Part shown: in pieces, positions 1-11,700 of the stretch
Layout of the letters: the number at the start of each line of letters is the position of its first letter
How positions within the stretch are numbered: the first letter of the stretch is position 1
Source: Zeugodacus cucurbitae
Taxonomy: Eukaryota > Arthropoda > Insecta > Diptera > Tephritidae
DNA length: 64,000 nt
Reading direction: 5' to 3'
NCBI RefSeq assembly: GCF_028554725.1
Contig: NC_071667.1
Span: forward strand, 30,089,501-30,153,500
Translations under genes and position numbers: made by a program
Notes under the pieces: model-generated
Told to the model about the DNA's origin: nothing
The model's database searches: none
The model's input: the letters and a program-made list of their open reading frames with translations, nothing else

Positions 1-2699
1 AAATATACACATACACAATTATGTATATAATAGTTGTTTTTATTATTAAAAAACTTAAAAGACAATTTAAAGGTTTAAGACATATTTATGTACAACTTTA
101 GACCTTAGTTTATACGTTTACTCAGCTATGTGAATACATATTTAAAAAAATATATTGTTGCTGTTTCGTATGCTAACATCTTGCTAAATTTTTCATTGTA
201 ATAGAAACAGATACTGGGTAATCGACACTCTTGCTATGATGAATTATTTTCAGTTATGCATGAAATTCATGAGAATTATGTAAGTTTATGAAAACGGCGT
301 TGAATTATATAATTAGTGTTCACTTATCCAGAAATACTTTTACTTAATGCATTTATTTCCTTTTATTGCAAATTAATTGCATAAATGAAGTGAGAATGTT
401 TTGATTAATACAGTACCGGCGGCACTTGCATCGTTGAGTAGAAGTTCACATAGACAAATGCTTATAATATATGGGATTAGAAATAAATTGAACCAATTTT
501 GTTAGTTCGATTTTTTTAATGATTAGACTTACTTATTAGGTTATTAAAAATTATATATAATGTGTTTCTTGTTCAGTGAGTATATATGTACATATGTATA
601 TACATACATATAAATTATAATTATTCAATTATATTAAAGGAATACCATGAATATTTTATTATCTGGGTAACTATTAAAAATGGTAGTAAATACATAGACC
701 ATCGGACAAAGTAAAATGCAAAGCTTAAGCACTAATATCATGTGCTTGTGAACATGAAAATATATGATATGAAATCTATTCTTCAAAGTAAAGACGACAA
801 TTTTTACATAAATAAATAATAAAGGAAATAGCAAATTTCTTAAACTGTACACAGGAATAAAATTATTGGCCGAACTTACTTTTTACATTGGACAAAATAA
901 AGTGCAAAATATAGAAATTGTTCTTGATTTCAATAAATATTCAAACATAATGTTTATTATTACTTGGAATTTCCTCTTTTTTTAGGACCTCTGTCAAATC
1001 TGGCAGTTATGTTTTTGAATGTATTCTTTAACAGAAAGTGTTTATGTTAAACCGCGCCTCAAACTTTTCAGTCCAAAATAGTCCAAAGGTGTTTTATTAT
1101 ATTTGAATGGAGAGTTTGAGTGGGTCAGCCCAATTAATCAATAGCTATTTCAATAAAAAATATCTGTGATATCCTGCTCTAGGGCTTGAGATCATTATGC
1201 TCTTGGAATATATAATCCCTCAAGCCCATTTCCTCGGCTCTTTTCGAACAGGTTTTCCTTTAATATATCATAATAGAGCTTTTTCAGTCAACTTGTGAGA
1301 TGTGAATTACCTTGAAAATGTGTATAAATACCTCTATTTCAGCCTTTTTCTTAACAATTTTCGACAAATAATTTAAGCTAGAAGACGGAATACCACCCTT
1401 GGTATAATGAAAATGCTGCATAGATTGAGTTCTGGGCTTCCAGTGCTGAATCGATTTTTGGGCCAGCAGCCGTTGGCTTTACTTACTTATTTTCCTGCGG
1501 TATTTAAATACCTATGTATGTGTTGGTTATGGCTGCAGTGTGACACTAACAAAATCATCAGCTGACAATCTGAATTAGGAACCACCCAGTGATAGTGGAT
1601 GTATTCATGTGTTTTTTGGCTTCCAAGCTCCCGTTACATCACTATTTAAGATTTACTGCTATATATTATTCCACTGCAAACTGTATGTAGGTTGAATATG
1701 CACGTATGTGTGTGCATAGAGTGTATAGTAAAATATGGCATTCCAGAAATACACGAAACTTTATTCGGGTGTTAATACAGCATCTTAAAACTAACTGGTG
1801 CATAAATCCACCGAAAATCGCAGTGGCAAATTGAGTCTGCGATTTTTAATGGCGAGAGCCGTCGCTGTTTTGCCGCCGCTACTACGCGTGCTGTATGCGA
1901 GAGCGCGACAGCAATACTGGGTTTAGAAAGGAATGGCGCTAACAAAACAAATCAAAACACAAATCATGTGCACATGTTGACACCGCATTTAATGCAACAA
2001 CAAAGTCGGTAGAACCCAAACTCATTTAACTGTGTATGTGTGTGAGTGTATGAGTGTTTGTGCAGAACTAACACCAACACAGCCGAAGTAACTGCAATAT
2101 AAACATGGCAGCGGCAACAACAAACACTGCAACAAAGTAATGGAAGCCCTTCAGTCGTCGTCGTCGTTGTTTGGCCATAGCCGTCGCAGGCGTTGTCGTG
2201 CCAGAGCACGCCAGAGACGCTCGCCGGCACCGGTGCCTTTGTTGTGCCAGCCATTGTGCTGTGGAATTGAGTGAGTGAGCGAGCATGAGAAAGAGCGAAG
2301 TAAGTGCTGCACATATAGCGGCATACAACGGCACTCGATGGCGTTGTTCATGCAACAAACAACAATTTCTCAAATGTAAAGATGGCCGCCGCAATGGCTG
2401 AATTAGTAAAAATGGTATAAGATATGCCACTGAAATAGGTATGTATGTATGCATGTCTGTATGTCTAAACGCCAAGCATTTGACGAACATGACAAAGCGG
2501 AACAAACACAAGCGAATGAAGCATGTATTGGTGTCTGGCATTGGTTGGGGCAATAGTAATGGCGGTGGTGTAACGGTGGTGGCTATTAAGAAAGCGAGCG
2601 CCGGCAGTCGCATGCAATTGGTTTATGTGGATGCGCTTCCGTTCTCACGATTAGAAAGGAAGTGCGCGCTCTTCGCTGCTATCCATTGGAACAGCTGAT
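1..2699. other. AT-rich upstream intergenic region
   Basis: I see no convincing gene here. Open frames are short and low in coding character. The first 1.8 kb is plain AT-rich sequence with ATGTATGT-type microsatellite scraps. Between about 1840 and 2360 the base composition becomes noticeably richer in G+C, with CGTCGT runs and GAGAG motifs. This could be regulatory DNA of the gene at 5271, but nothing specific can be named. Confidence 0.5.
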
Positions 2700-4635
2700 T
2701 TGTTGAAGAGCGTCTACACGCGCCCATCATTTATGTTGGTTGGGGAGTGTTGTTTGGCGGAGAGTATACACTCGCTCCACTCCAAGTTCAAAGGGGCTGC
2801 CGTATTCAGCGAAGCTAATCAAAATCTCTCAGCTGTTTTGGCGTCAGCTGGCTACAAGGCAAAGGTCCAATCATCGATTTTGCTGATTTGCTGGCCGTTG
2901 AGTAGCAGTGCCACAGTCGGTTGAGAGAGCTCGTTCGCAAAAGTCGTATTCGTTGTACATTGGAGTTAACGTGTCGCGACGTTGAAGAGCTCAGCAGAAG
3001 TATCACACAAATCAAATACATTACAAAGCCAAAAACTAGAATCTAATATACGATATTTTTCTATAATTAATGTGGATTATAAGCAAAAACGACTTACATA
3101 GTTAAGCAAAAAGAATATTATAAAATTGTGATAAAATATAAAAAGCAGTGTGTAACTCGGAAGTGAAATTTTGAAGAAAACAGAAACAAAGCACTGAAGT
3201 CGTACACACAGACACATAGATAACAGTGTAACGTGGCTTGCGTTAAGCAACAGCAAATTCTGACCTCAATACGTTTGTAAGGCCAGACAAAAAGGGCGTT
3301 GTGACTTTATATCGCTGCCACTTCGCTAACGTTATACGCTTACAGACTGGCAACGTCGCTTTCGGTGAGAACGTGAACGGCGTAACAAACGTTGCAATTG
3401 TCCCTTTGATCGTTCGCGCTAAGTGTCAATTGTATTGTCGCGCGGTGTGTCATTCAGACGGTACGTCATTTCGCCAGATTGTCGGTGGTATATTAAACGT
3501 CGATTACGAGTTGTGCATGTGTAAAAGAGATAACAAGTCAGCAAAGTCTCTTTGAGTGCAATTTAAGCAACAAAAAAAAAAACGTTTAAGCCAAGGACCG
3601 AATACGTATTTACTTTTGTCGGATCAACTGTTGTTGGACGCTTAAAAAACGATTTTCAAAAAACCGTAAAGGGAATCGATTGTTCTGCGGCAGTGGCAAC
3701 TAGAAACCAGCTGTCGTGGCAGAGCGCTCACTACACAGCCAAGCGCATACGGGCAGAACGGAGTGAAACGCCAAACCACTCAAATAGAGCGCCGAGCCGC
3801 TGAATAGCAACCACCAACAGCATTCTATCATTACAAGCGGAGAGCGGAGTGCGCAGTCGACGGCTACTTTACTGCCACAGAATTTAACAAAGCCCAGAGA
3901 CAGCGCCGAAAACGAATTCGGTACCATAAACTACCAGCTAGCAAACGAGGGCAGTCATTAAGAATTTTTTTCACTACACTTGGGTTGCTCATAGTAAATA
4001 GACGGTCGGTGAAACGGAGTATCAAAGAAAGAAGAAAAAACATTCGCGTCGCCGTCGCGTACACCAAATCTAATTAATTCAATATTGCAACTAAACCAAC
4101 ACATACACACACGCAAAGATAAATAAATATATAATTAAATTAAACATTATTAAGGCTGATTAATTTTTTGTAAGCAAAAAGACAATTACAAAACCATAAT
4201 TAAATGCAAAGTGTATTTTTAGTTTTTCGTGAGTAAAGACTGATAAAAGTAACGACAAGGATTATTCCAAAAATACAACATTATAAAAATAAATATAAAC
4301 AAATAAATAATTGTAGTAATAACAAGCAAAACAGCGCAAAGCCAATGCAACAGCCGAGCATAAGTTAAAGCAACCAAACACATTTACAATTACGAGTTGA
4401 CTATATCCGCTAAAGATTAAGTCACTAGTTAATGTGAAAATATATATGTATATGTAGAATACGCCTAAAATAACAGTAATTCAGAGAAAAGTAAATATAT
4501 ATTTCTACCTACCTTGTTAAATAAAACACAAACAAAGTTAAATAAAGAAAACAACAGCAACATATGGATTAACGTTCCTGGTAAAATTCAAAGAAACACC
4601 CCATACACACTGATATCTGCACTTACCTGAAAATC
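2700..4635 (+). promoter_or_regulatory. candidate distal promoter / long 5' leader region
   Basis: This stretch is A-rich and packed with short upstream ATGs. It is interrupted by G+C-richer islands near 2700-3000, 3290-3540 and 3690-4060 that contain GAGAG and CGC motifs. Fly developmental genes often have long leaders or alternative promoters upstream of an intronless coding exon, and the composition fits that pattern. No single start site can be fixed by eye. Short open frames on both strands overlap one another and are read as chance. Confidence 0.3.
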
Positions 4636-4670
4636 TATATAAAGCGAATGCGAACGTTACATCGTTTTCA
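4636..4670 (+). promoter_or_regulatory. candidate TATA-box core promoter
   Basis: TATATAAAG occupies 4636-4644. Pyrimidine-flanked CA dinucleotides suitable as an initiator follow at about 4660 (TTACATCG) and 4669 (TTTCATCAC), which are 25 and 34 bases downstream of the first T. This is the best TATA plus initiator pair upstream of the start codon at 5271. It would give a leader of roughly 600 nt. Transcription from here is an inference; additional upstream start sites are possible. Confidence 0.35.
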
Positions 4671-5270
4671 TCACAAACCAGCAGCAGCAGCAGCAGCGAA
4701 TCAAAGTGTATATTGAAAACGGATTACCATACTTTCGATAGCACTTGAGAGCACCAGCAACCATTTGGATAACCGTCGCTAGTGTCATTGTGTATTGTTT
4801 GATACGTTTCGAAATTCCATTGAATTATCGATATTTGTAACACCAGTGCCTGAAGATAAAGAAGTGCAAGAAAAGTAAAGAGAAGTAAAGAAAAGAAATT
4901 TAATTAATTGAATTGTGCAGAATTCAGCGAGAATCAAAAGCAAAAATCCTGTGTTAGAAATACATTTCATAAATATTTCGTAACTCCTTACGCTTCACAA
5001 TAAAAGTAATAACCCAAACAAGGAAAATTAGTGCCAACAAACACAAAAACAAGTTAAGCAGCAATAAAGTTAAATTTTGTGTTTATAAAAAGTTGAACCT
5101 TCCATGTGAATTGACCCGCAATATTGTCGCATGTCAGCGTATGCTATGAAATTAAATTGATTGCGGGCAGTGTTTATAACGAATTCCATGTGATTAAAGA
5201 GCAGTGGGAAACTTGTGTGTGAAAGCCAGTCTTTAACATTGCAAAAATTATTAACGAAACTATTGCCAAA
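4671..5270 (+). other. presumptive 5' untranslated leader
   Basis: A-rich, non-coding sequence leads to the start codon at 5271. A run of six CAG triplets lies at 4679-4696, just after the candidate initiator. Several short upstream ATG frames are present. The last bases before the coding frame read CCAAAATG, a near-ideal fly translation start context. Confidence 0.4.
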
Positions 5271-7280
5271 ATGACGATGGCTGCGTGCTACGCCAACTAC
5301 GACATGTCTTTGCCACACAGCATGTCCACAGCGGCGTTGCTCAGTGCTCAGCATCATCACCATACTCACCTCAATAGTCATCAGCAGCAGCAGCAGCAGC
5401 AGTCGCAGTCGCAGCAGCAAACACATCATCATCAGCAACAACAGCAAATCTATCAGCACACACAGCAACAACACCAGCACCACCAGCAGCAACATCACTC
5501 ACAATCAACAAACGGTGCGGCAACGTCGTCTACAGTCGTCAGCCGTTCAACGTCCCTGGCGGCGGCGACGCCGTCTGGCCGCGGTGGTAATGCCGCCACA
5601 GCCACACCCGCCGTCGCCGCCACAAACTCAGTCATCAGTAGTACCAATATTGGCAGCGCCAATATTAGCAGCAGTCGCAGCAACAGCAACAGCAGCACCA
5701 ACATTGGCAATGGTGCAACACTGTCGGCTGGCACAGCGGTGGCGATCATCAGCGCCGGCGGCACTGCGACACCACAGAAAGACTACTCCATTCCATTGCA
5801 TGTAGACTGCAGCGTAGAATACGAATTACCAAATCAACCTAAACCACCGGTGGGCCAACGAGTCGAGCCGTTGCTGATGATCCATCCATGTTACTTTCGT
5901 AAAATGGAATCACAACGGCGCAGTCCTTTTGTTAACAATATGCCGGCGTCAGCGCGCAACAGCACTGCGTTGTTGGTGAGCGGCCTAAGCAGCTCCTCAT
6001 CGTCAGCGAACACAAGTGGTGCTGCGTCTTCGGCGGCGAGCACGTCTGGTGCAGCTGCGACTAGCTCTTCGGCGCGTCGTGCAGCTGCGCGTCAATCTCA
6101 GGTTATACAGCAACAGCAACAACAGCAGCAGCAACATCAAACTCAGCAACACTTGCAACAGCAGCAGCAGCAAGTTGTTGCGCAATACCAACAGCAGCTG
6201 CAGCAGCAACATTTGCGGCAATCATCACAACATCAGCAACAGTCACAGTTGCAACAGGAACAGCAGCAGCAACAGCTGCAGCAGCAGCAGATGTCGCAAA
6301 TGTCGCAACAAGCGCATTATCCCGTGGTTGTGGCACACCACCATCTCAGCCATCACCAACAACAGTCGCAGCAACAACAACAAGCTAGCATCGCCCCATC
6401 TGCGTCAACAACCACATCCGCTACAACAGCGGCGTACATCGAGCACGCCAGTGCCGTGCGGAGAGCAGCAGCCGCGGCCGCTGTGCATCACCGTAACAAC
6501 CAAAGTCGTGCAGCAACCGCTGTGGCCAGCAATGCCAGCCAAGTGCATCAGCAACAGCAACTGCAGCGTTCAAGCCAAAACACATCTGCCTCGATTGCAG
6601 CTGTGGCAGCCGCAGCAGCCGCCGCCGTTACCTCCCAAAGCCAGCAGAGTATCCTAAGCCAGAATGCCTCACAGTGGGATCAGTTGGCGGCGATAGCCGC
6701 CCGCTCCTCGATGACACCAGCCACGGCTGCGGCAGCTGTGCACACCAGCCAAATGCTCGCACCACGCAGCACGCCCGCCTTGTTCGGCAAAAGTCTATCA
6801 GCGGTAGGCAAACGCGACGCGATGATTTCCGGCGGCGTATACGTTGGTGGTCCTGCGACAACCGCCAGCAGCATAGCAGCACACCACGGCAACGGCAAGC
6901 AACAACAACAGCAAGTGCACTGCCTGCCCACCGGTGCAATGTGGGCCGACCCAAGCAGCGTAGCGTCCGCCTCAGCGGCCACTTCGTCCACCGCGTCGGC
7001 GCTGATGATCGATCGCAGCCCAATGGCAACAGTTCCTAGCAACTATCAGGCCGGGCCTGATACCACACCAACATTAAGTACACACTACGCACGCGACGAT
7101 AAGCTGAGCGGCAAATATCGTCAGTACTTGCGGTCGCAGCGCATGCATCCCTATTTGTCGTCGACAACAACGAATGTGGCTGCCGTCGCTGCCGCAGCCA
7201 ACCTCGGCCAGACATTCCCACAGTTCGCGGTCACGCCATCTTTCCAGCATCTGCAGCAGATCTCCTGCTACAATGTATGA
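5271..7280 (+). CDS. low-complexity Gln/Ala/Ser-rich protein, 669 aa, unnamed
   Basis: This is the only convincing host gene in the window. The 669-residue frame is uninterrupted, opens at an ATG in a CAAAATG context and ends at TGA 7278-7280. A Gln/His-rich block covers residues about 36-80. Ser/Ala/Thr-rich sequence follows, then a non-repetitive block at about 168-225 containing HVDCSVEYEL, then PLLMIHPCYFRKMESQRRSP. A second long Gln tract spans about 277-375, and Ala/Ser-rich sequence runs to about 600. A charged, Tyr-containing C-terminus (about 604-669) includes KYRQYLRSQRMHPYL and ends in CYNV. I see no signal peptide, membrane segment or zinc finger. The composition resembles fly nuclear or regulatory proteins with disordered activation-type regions, but that is analogy only. 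The two non-repetitive blocks are the likely conserved parts. I do not recognise the family and assign no function. Additional exons cannot be excluded. Confidence 0.85.
   Translation: MTMAACYANYDMSLPHSMSTAALLSAQHHHHTHLNSHQQQQQQQSQSQQQTHHHQQQQQIYQHTQQQHQHHQQQHHSQSTNGAATSSTVVSRSTSLAAATPSGRGGNAATATPAVAATNSVISSTNIGSANISSSRSNSNSSTNIGNGATLSAGTAVAIISAGGTATPQKDYSIPLHVDCSVEYELPNQPKPPVGQRVEPLLMIHPCYFRKMESQRRSPFVNNMPASARNSTALLVSGLSSSSSSANTSGAASSAASTSGAAATSSSARRAAARQSQVIQQQQQQQQQHQTQQHLQQQQQQVVAQYQQQLQQQHLRQSSQHQQQSQLQQEQQQQQLQQQQMSQMSQQAHYPVVVAHHHLSHHQQQSQQQQQASIAPSASTTTSATTAAYIEHASAVRRAAAAAAVHHRNNQSRAATAVASNASQVHQQQQLQRSSQNTSASIAAVAAAAAAAVTSQSQQSILSQNASQWDQLAAIAARSSMTPATAAAAVHTSQMLAPRSTPALFGKSLSAVGKRDAMISGGVYVGGPATTASSIAAHHGNGKQQQQQVHCLPTGAMWADPSSVASASAATSSTASALMIDRSPMATVPSNYQAGPDTTPTLSTHYARDDKLSGKYRQYLRSQRMHPYLSSTTTNVAAVAAAANLGQTFPQFAVTPSFQHLQQISCYNV
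5382..5402 (+). repeat. (CAG)7 coding triplet run
   Basis: Seven pure CAG triplets encode seven glutamines inside the N-terminal Gln/His block of the 669-residue protein. More CAG/CAA triplets surround the run. Such pure runs are prone to length polymorphism. Confidence 0.9.
6103..6400 (+). repeat. CAG/CAA-rich tract coding for glutamine
   Basis: Dense mixed CAG/CAA triplets encode the second, longer Gln-rich part of the 669-residue protein, broken by His, Leu, Ser and Val. The CAA interruptions suggest selection for glutamine rather than simple slippage of one triplet. Confidence 0.8.
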
Positions 7281-8700
7281 TCGACTTGAATTGACGCTGA
7301 CACAGCAGCCTCAGCAGCAGCAGCAAGATCAACAACAATGGCGGCAACGGCAGCATTGAAAACTGTAAGTGTTCCACCAAGTGAATAAGTGCAGTGCAGC
7401 TAACAAATTGCTTCTTAATGTGAACGCCATACAGTTGGGCGTGTGCGCGCGCCGTTCAACGCCGAGCATTTGGTTGACGGTAAACCGTATTTGAAGCGAG
7501 CGATATGCATAGCTTTTGGAGTTAGCCGCATCCGCGCAGCAGTTTCAAGGAGTAGTGGTAGACTAAAATGGTAGAATTATTTGTTATACAAACTTATCGA
7601 TTACTTTCAAATGCCAGATAGCGCATTTCATAACATAAAATAGCAAAATGCTACTCAAAATTACATAAATACCAATTATAAGTGAAAATTAATGTTAAGC
7701 GATAACTGCTAAATTGTTAAAAATTGATCAAGAAATCATTAGAAAATGTTTGGAAATAATAAGACTACATTATTAGAAATTGACACACATTGCCGATATT
7801 TATGTACTGTAACGCTACGCCATTGACGACTCGAACAGTTAGACGCTTACGTACGCACTTAGACGCTTCAATGTTTTATTATTAGACGCCTGCGCACAAC
7901 GCATGTGTAGGTGTGTATGCCGGGTGAGTGTTTCGCCGACGGCTTGTGCACATATGTATGTATCTAGGCTACTAGCTCACATCTACGTGGGTTATAATGT
8001 ACCACAAGTGTTTGCTGAGTATGTGCCGACGGTATTTCAAATTTAGCCACATATATATGTATGTGTGTGTGTGAACGCATTTGATTATTTAATGCAGTCG
8101 CTTTCAAGACCTGTTACCTGCTTTGTGTTAATTATTTGCGTGCAACAGCGGCGCAAACTAAAATAACTTAAACATGTACTAAAGCCCACCCAACTCAATA
8201 TAATAATGCAAGTATATACATACATATGTATACTTGCCGAGGCGAATTGATTAACGTGCCAGACACCCGTTTCCCGTGAAAGTTGCGTAGACAATGTACA
8301 CACACACACGCACATGTGTATCAGCTTCAGTACTTAAGTTGAATTAAAATATTTTTTTTTGTTTTTCATTTTTTTTTTTTTCAAATAAAATTTAAGTTTT
8401 TTATTGCTGTATTCTCTGTAAATATATTTATGTAAATATGTATGTGTATTTGTTGTTGTCCAAATCTCATTTGTTGTTTATAGATTAGCACACGAATTCG
8501 CTCGAAAGCGCGTTTATCAGCAGAAACTAATGACCTTCAATGCTTACGTTTCATCAGCACTTTCTTGAATTCCTTAATTAATGTGATATTTAATTTAATA
8601 CACACGCTTGTGAAATTCCCAAAATTAGTAGCGCTATAAATGATATTAGTGTAGACGTATGTACTTTAATGATTGAAAAAGATTAAATAAAAATAATTAT
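7281..8700 (+). other. presumptive 3' untranslated region
   Basis: AT-rich sequence without coding potential follows the stop codon. Two TGTAAATA motifs, matching the Pumilio recognition consensus, lie at 8417-8424 and 8431-8438 and flank an AU-rich TATTTATG. AATAAA-type signals occur near 8384 and 8686. Poly-T and poly-A runs are frequent. The true cleavage site is not determinable from sequence alone. Confidence 0.35.
7362..7371 (+). other. candidate 5' splice donor after the stop codon
   Basis: ACT|GTAAGTG matches the fly donor consensus closely, with GT at 7365-7366. It lies about 85 bases after the stop of the 669-codon frame, just beyond a further short CAG/GCA-rich stretch. If used, it would place an intron in the 3' UTR or mark an alternative exon end. 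No matching acceptor could be identified by eye. Confidence 0.2.
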
Positions 8701-11700
8701 TAAACGAAAATAATATTATGAATGGAAATGTGTTTTGTTTTTATTTTTTCGAATTTTTTTTTTGAATTCTTTGGCTTCATTTGCATATAGCAACACATAC
8801 TACATACATATATACATATGTATGGGTGTGCTTGTGTGTGCGCTTCATTTTTCAAATATGACGCGTTCAACGCGATCGCCTATCTGCCTTCCTGTTGTCT
8901 CGCGTCGCCCAAACGGTCAGTCGCAGTCGGATTGTTGTCTGTCGCTGGCGTGTTAATATTACTTTATTTATTTTGTCTATTCATTATGCGCCTTATTTCA
9001 ATGAGACTGTCCGCATTTGGGTCAGCCACACTGAAATTATAAATTTAAATTAAATATACAATTTATACTCACACACAAATTTCGGTTTTTATTACTTGAC
9101 AACGCGCCGCACACACTCAAACAACACACACACATGTGTGTCGTACATTGTACCAGCGAGTGGAAGTCCAATGCTTTTTATTTTAATTACAAATTCATGT
9201 ATTTGAAGTGACTGGATCATTGTTTAGCGTTTTTTTGTTTTATGCCGGAGCAAAAACTATGCGCTCTTGCTAAATAATTAGCCTTGCTTAATTACAAAAT
9301 ACGTCTGATTTGTTGCTACGTTTGCGCTTAATTGCAACTATTTTGTGTTTACGGTGGCATTAGCATAAACTTAATGATGCATGTGAACCTGTCAGACCTT
9401 GTTGTTGCTGGCTACAATATTAATGACTGAGTAGCCTTTTCAGTGGTAAATACTGAAAAGAACAGTAATGTCGGCATTCATGCCTAAATCCCACTACCCA
9501 CTTTCCAGCTGTTCCTCCGAGTTGGTTACGCGACGCACATACACTCATACATATGCGTTAATTGAACCTTACATATGACGGATACTAGCAACAAGGATAT
9601 ATTTAATATAATTAGCACTTAACAAAGGCATAATAATAATAAGTAGTGGATGAAATATATATATATACCGACATACATACATATAGAGACAAACGAAGCA
9701 ATGAGGTAATTAATGTTCCATATAAGCTGCTTTATGAAGCAATAACAATCTACAAATTAATCAATGCATACGAGCGCCACAATTATATGCGCATGCGCGT
9801 ACACCTACCGCACAGACACAAACACAAACACACATACATATGCATGTACATATATACAATATATAGGTATAGAAAATTAATGGTTATGCTGCATAGAAAC
9901 TTGTAAACTTCATAGGTCGACAGCGTCATACATTACGCCAGAAAGCATGTAGAACGGAAACATCGCAACATGAAACGCGAAATTACGCTACAACAAAAGC
10001 GTCTGCAACTGGCTCATGTCGGTTGAGGAGAGGAAGTATTTAAAAGTGAATTAAATGTTGAAGTTTGACTGGCGATGAGTAACTGGGCTGCTGATCAGTT
10101 GGCAAACGCCACAAAAGTCAGCCGCCAAGTGGATGCGCGGAGGTTCGCTGTTAGCGGGTTAACAATTGTAGGATTATCGTTAAATCCACATTGAAATGAT
10201 TAACAATACATTTACTAGCATTACAGTTGAAAGCATATAACATTGTAAACGGAAAGGTGTAGCCGGTTAAAGCGTTCCGTGGGCAGTAATGGCCGTACAA
10301 GTACGTTGAACTGCAGCAGACAAAAATCACTTTATCAAAAGACACATACATACATATGTACATATAAATATAGTTGATTGTATGTGGAGTTGCTTTTGTT
10401 GAATAACAAGGCCTCACAGACCAGATTTCACATTACAAACATCAGTTGTTGCCGTGAAATTGTACATTTTCCATATGACAATAGCCTAGGAACGCCTACA
10501 ACTGCGTACAGATCGCTTTCATGTATGTTACGCTTGTCAAGCGCGTTTAAAACTTATTCTGCACTGTCATGTGCACATTTCGGGCAGAAATTCTTTATAA
10601 GCTCTCGTGCATACACATTATGCCTAAAAACATAACTTTTGTTGCGGATGTCAAGTAAACCGAGACAAGGCTACCAAACCAAAAAGTATAGCAAGTTACA
10701 CACATATATACACATACAGATATGCATATAGCGCTGCCTATGATATTGTATAATATAATGTATAACATATTCATATAGATAACTATACTGAAGATTAATT
10801 GAAACTAATTATATACAAATACCTACATACATACATATGGGATATAATAAGCACAACTGCTACATTAGATATGACAAATACAGAATTTGGGACAAACAAA
10901 CCTACACACAGACACACACACACACACACACAACGACAACTAAACTCATAAACTTATGCGCACGAAGGGCATAGGTGCTTTGTAGCGCTTCAGGAGAACG
11001 GCAAACACAGATAACAGCAAAATGAAACACCACATTACAATGGCATGCCAGAAGAATACATTCTACTTTTAAGCGCTTTTGAAATTGGCAAATCGAACTT
11101 TAGCTGGTGCATTGCAGGCGAAAGGGTGCTTGAGTAAAGTGAATGTGTGGCTTGTGGCAAGTAAACTGTGGCAGATGACTCATAAACAGCAAACACAGCA
11201 AAATGTGTTAGAGTTACGGCAACAACAATGCAAAGAATTGTAGCGAATTGTAAGCAAAGTAGAGAATTAGAACTGAGTAAATATGGAAAAATAAATACAA
11301 AATACACATACATTCACACAAAATGTAACAATAATAACTAAGAACTGAAAGCAAAAATAATTACTAGAGCAAATGCTAGAGTCGAGCCAAGAAGGTGTCG
11401 TCAACTACCTGTATATGTCATATGTATGTATGTGTGTTGACGTTTGCGCTTCATGAAAGGCGCTCCATCACATACACACATACATACATATTTACATGAA
11501 TACGAAAATAAATATGTAAATTGAAATTGTGTTTTGAATGTTTTCACATATTTTGAAATTAGAATATGTACATACATACATACATAAATGCAATGCCAGC
11601 CACTATGCATTTATACACACACACTCACAAACACGCGCTTGGAAATCAGCATATGCACAGGCAATCTCGCTTATTTGACGACTGATAAGTATTTGTGAAA

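Noticed and set aside
5070..5764. Minus-strand frames opposite the start of the 669-codon gene (142 and 89 codons)
   Set aside because: They consist of Leu/Val runs produced by the antisense of CAG/CAT triplets. They are shadows of the real frame.
6003..7042. Minus-strand and alternate plus-strand frames of 60-133 codons inside the gene
   Set aside because: Triplet-repeat composition keeps all frames open. No motifs or independent start context are seen.
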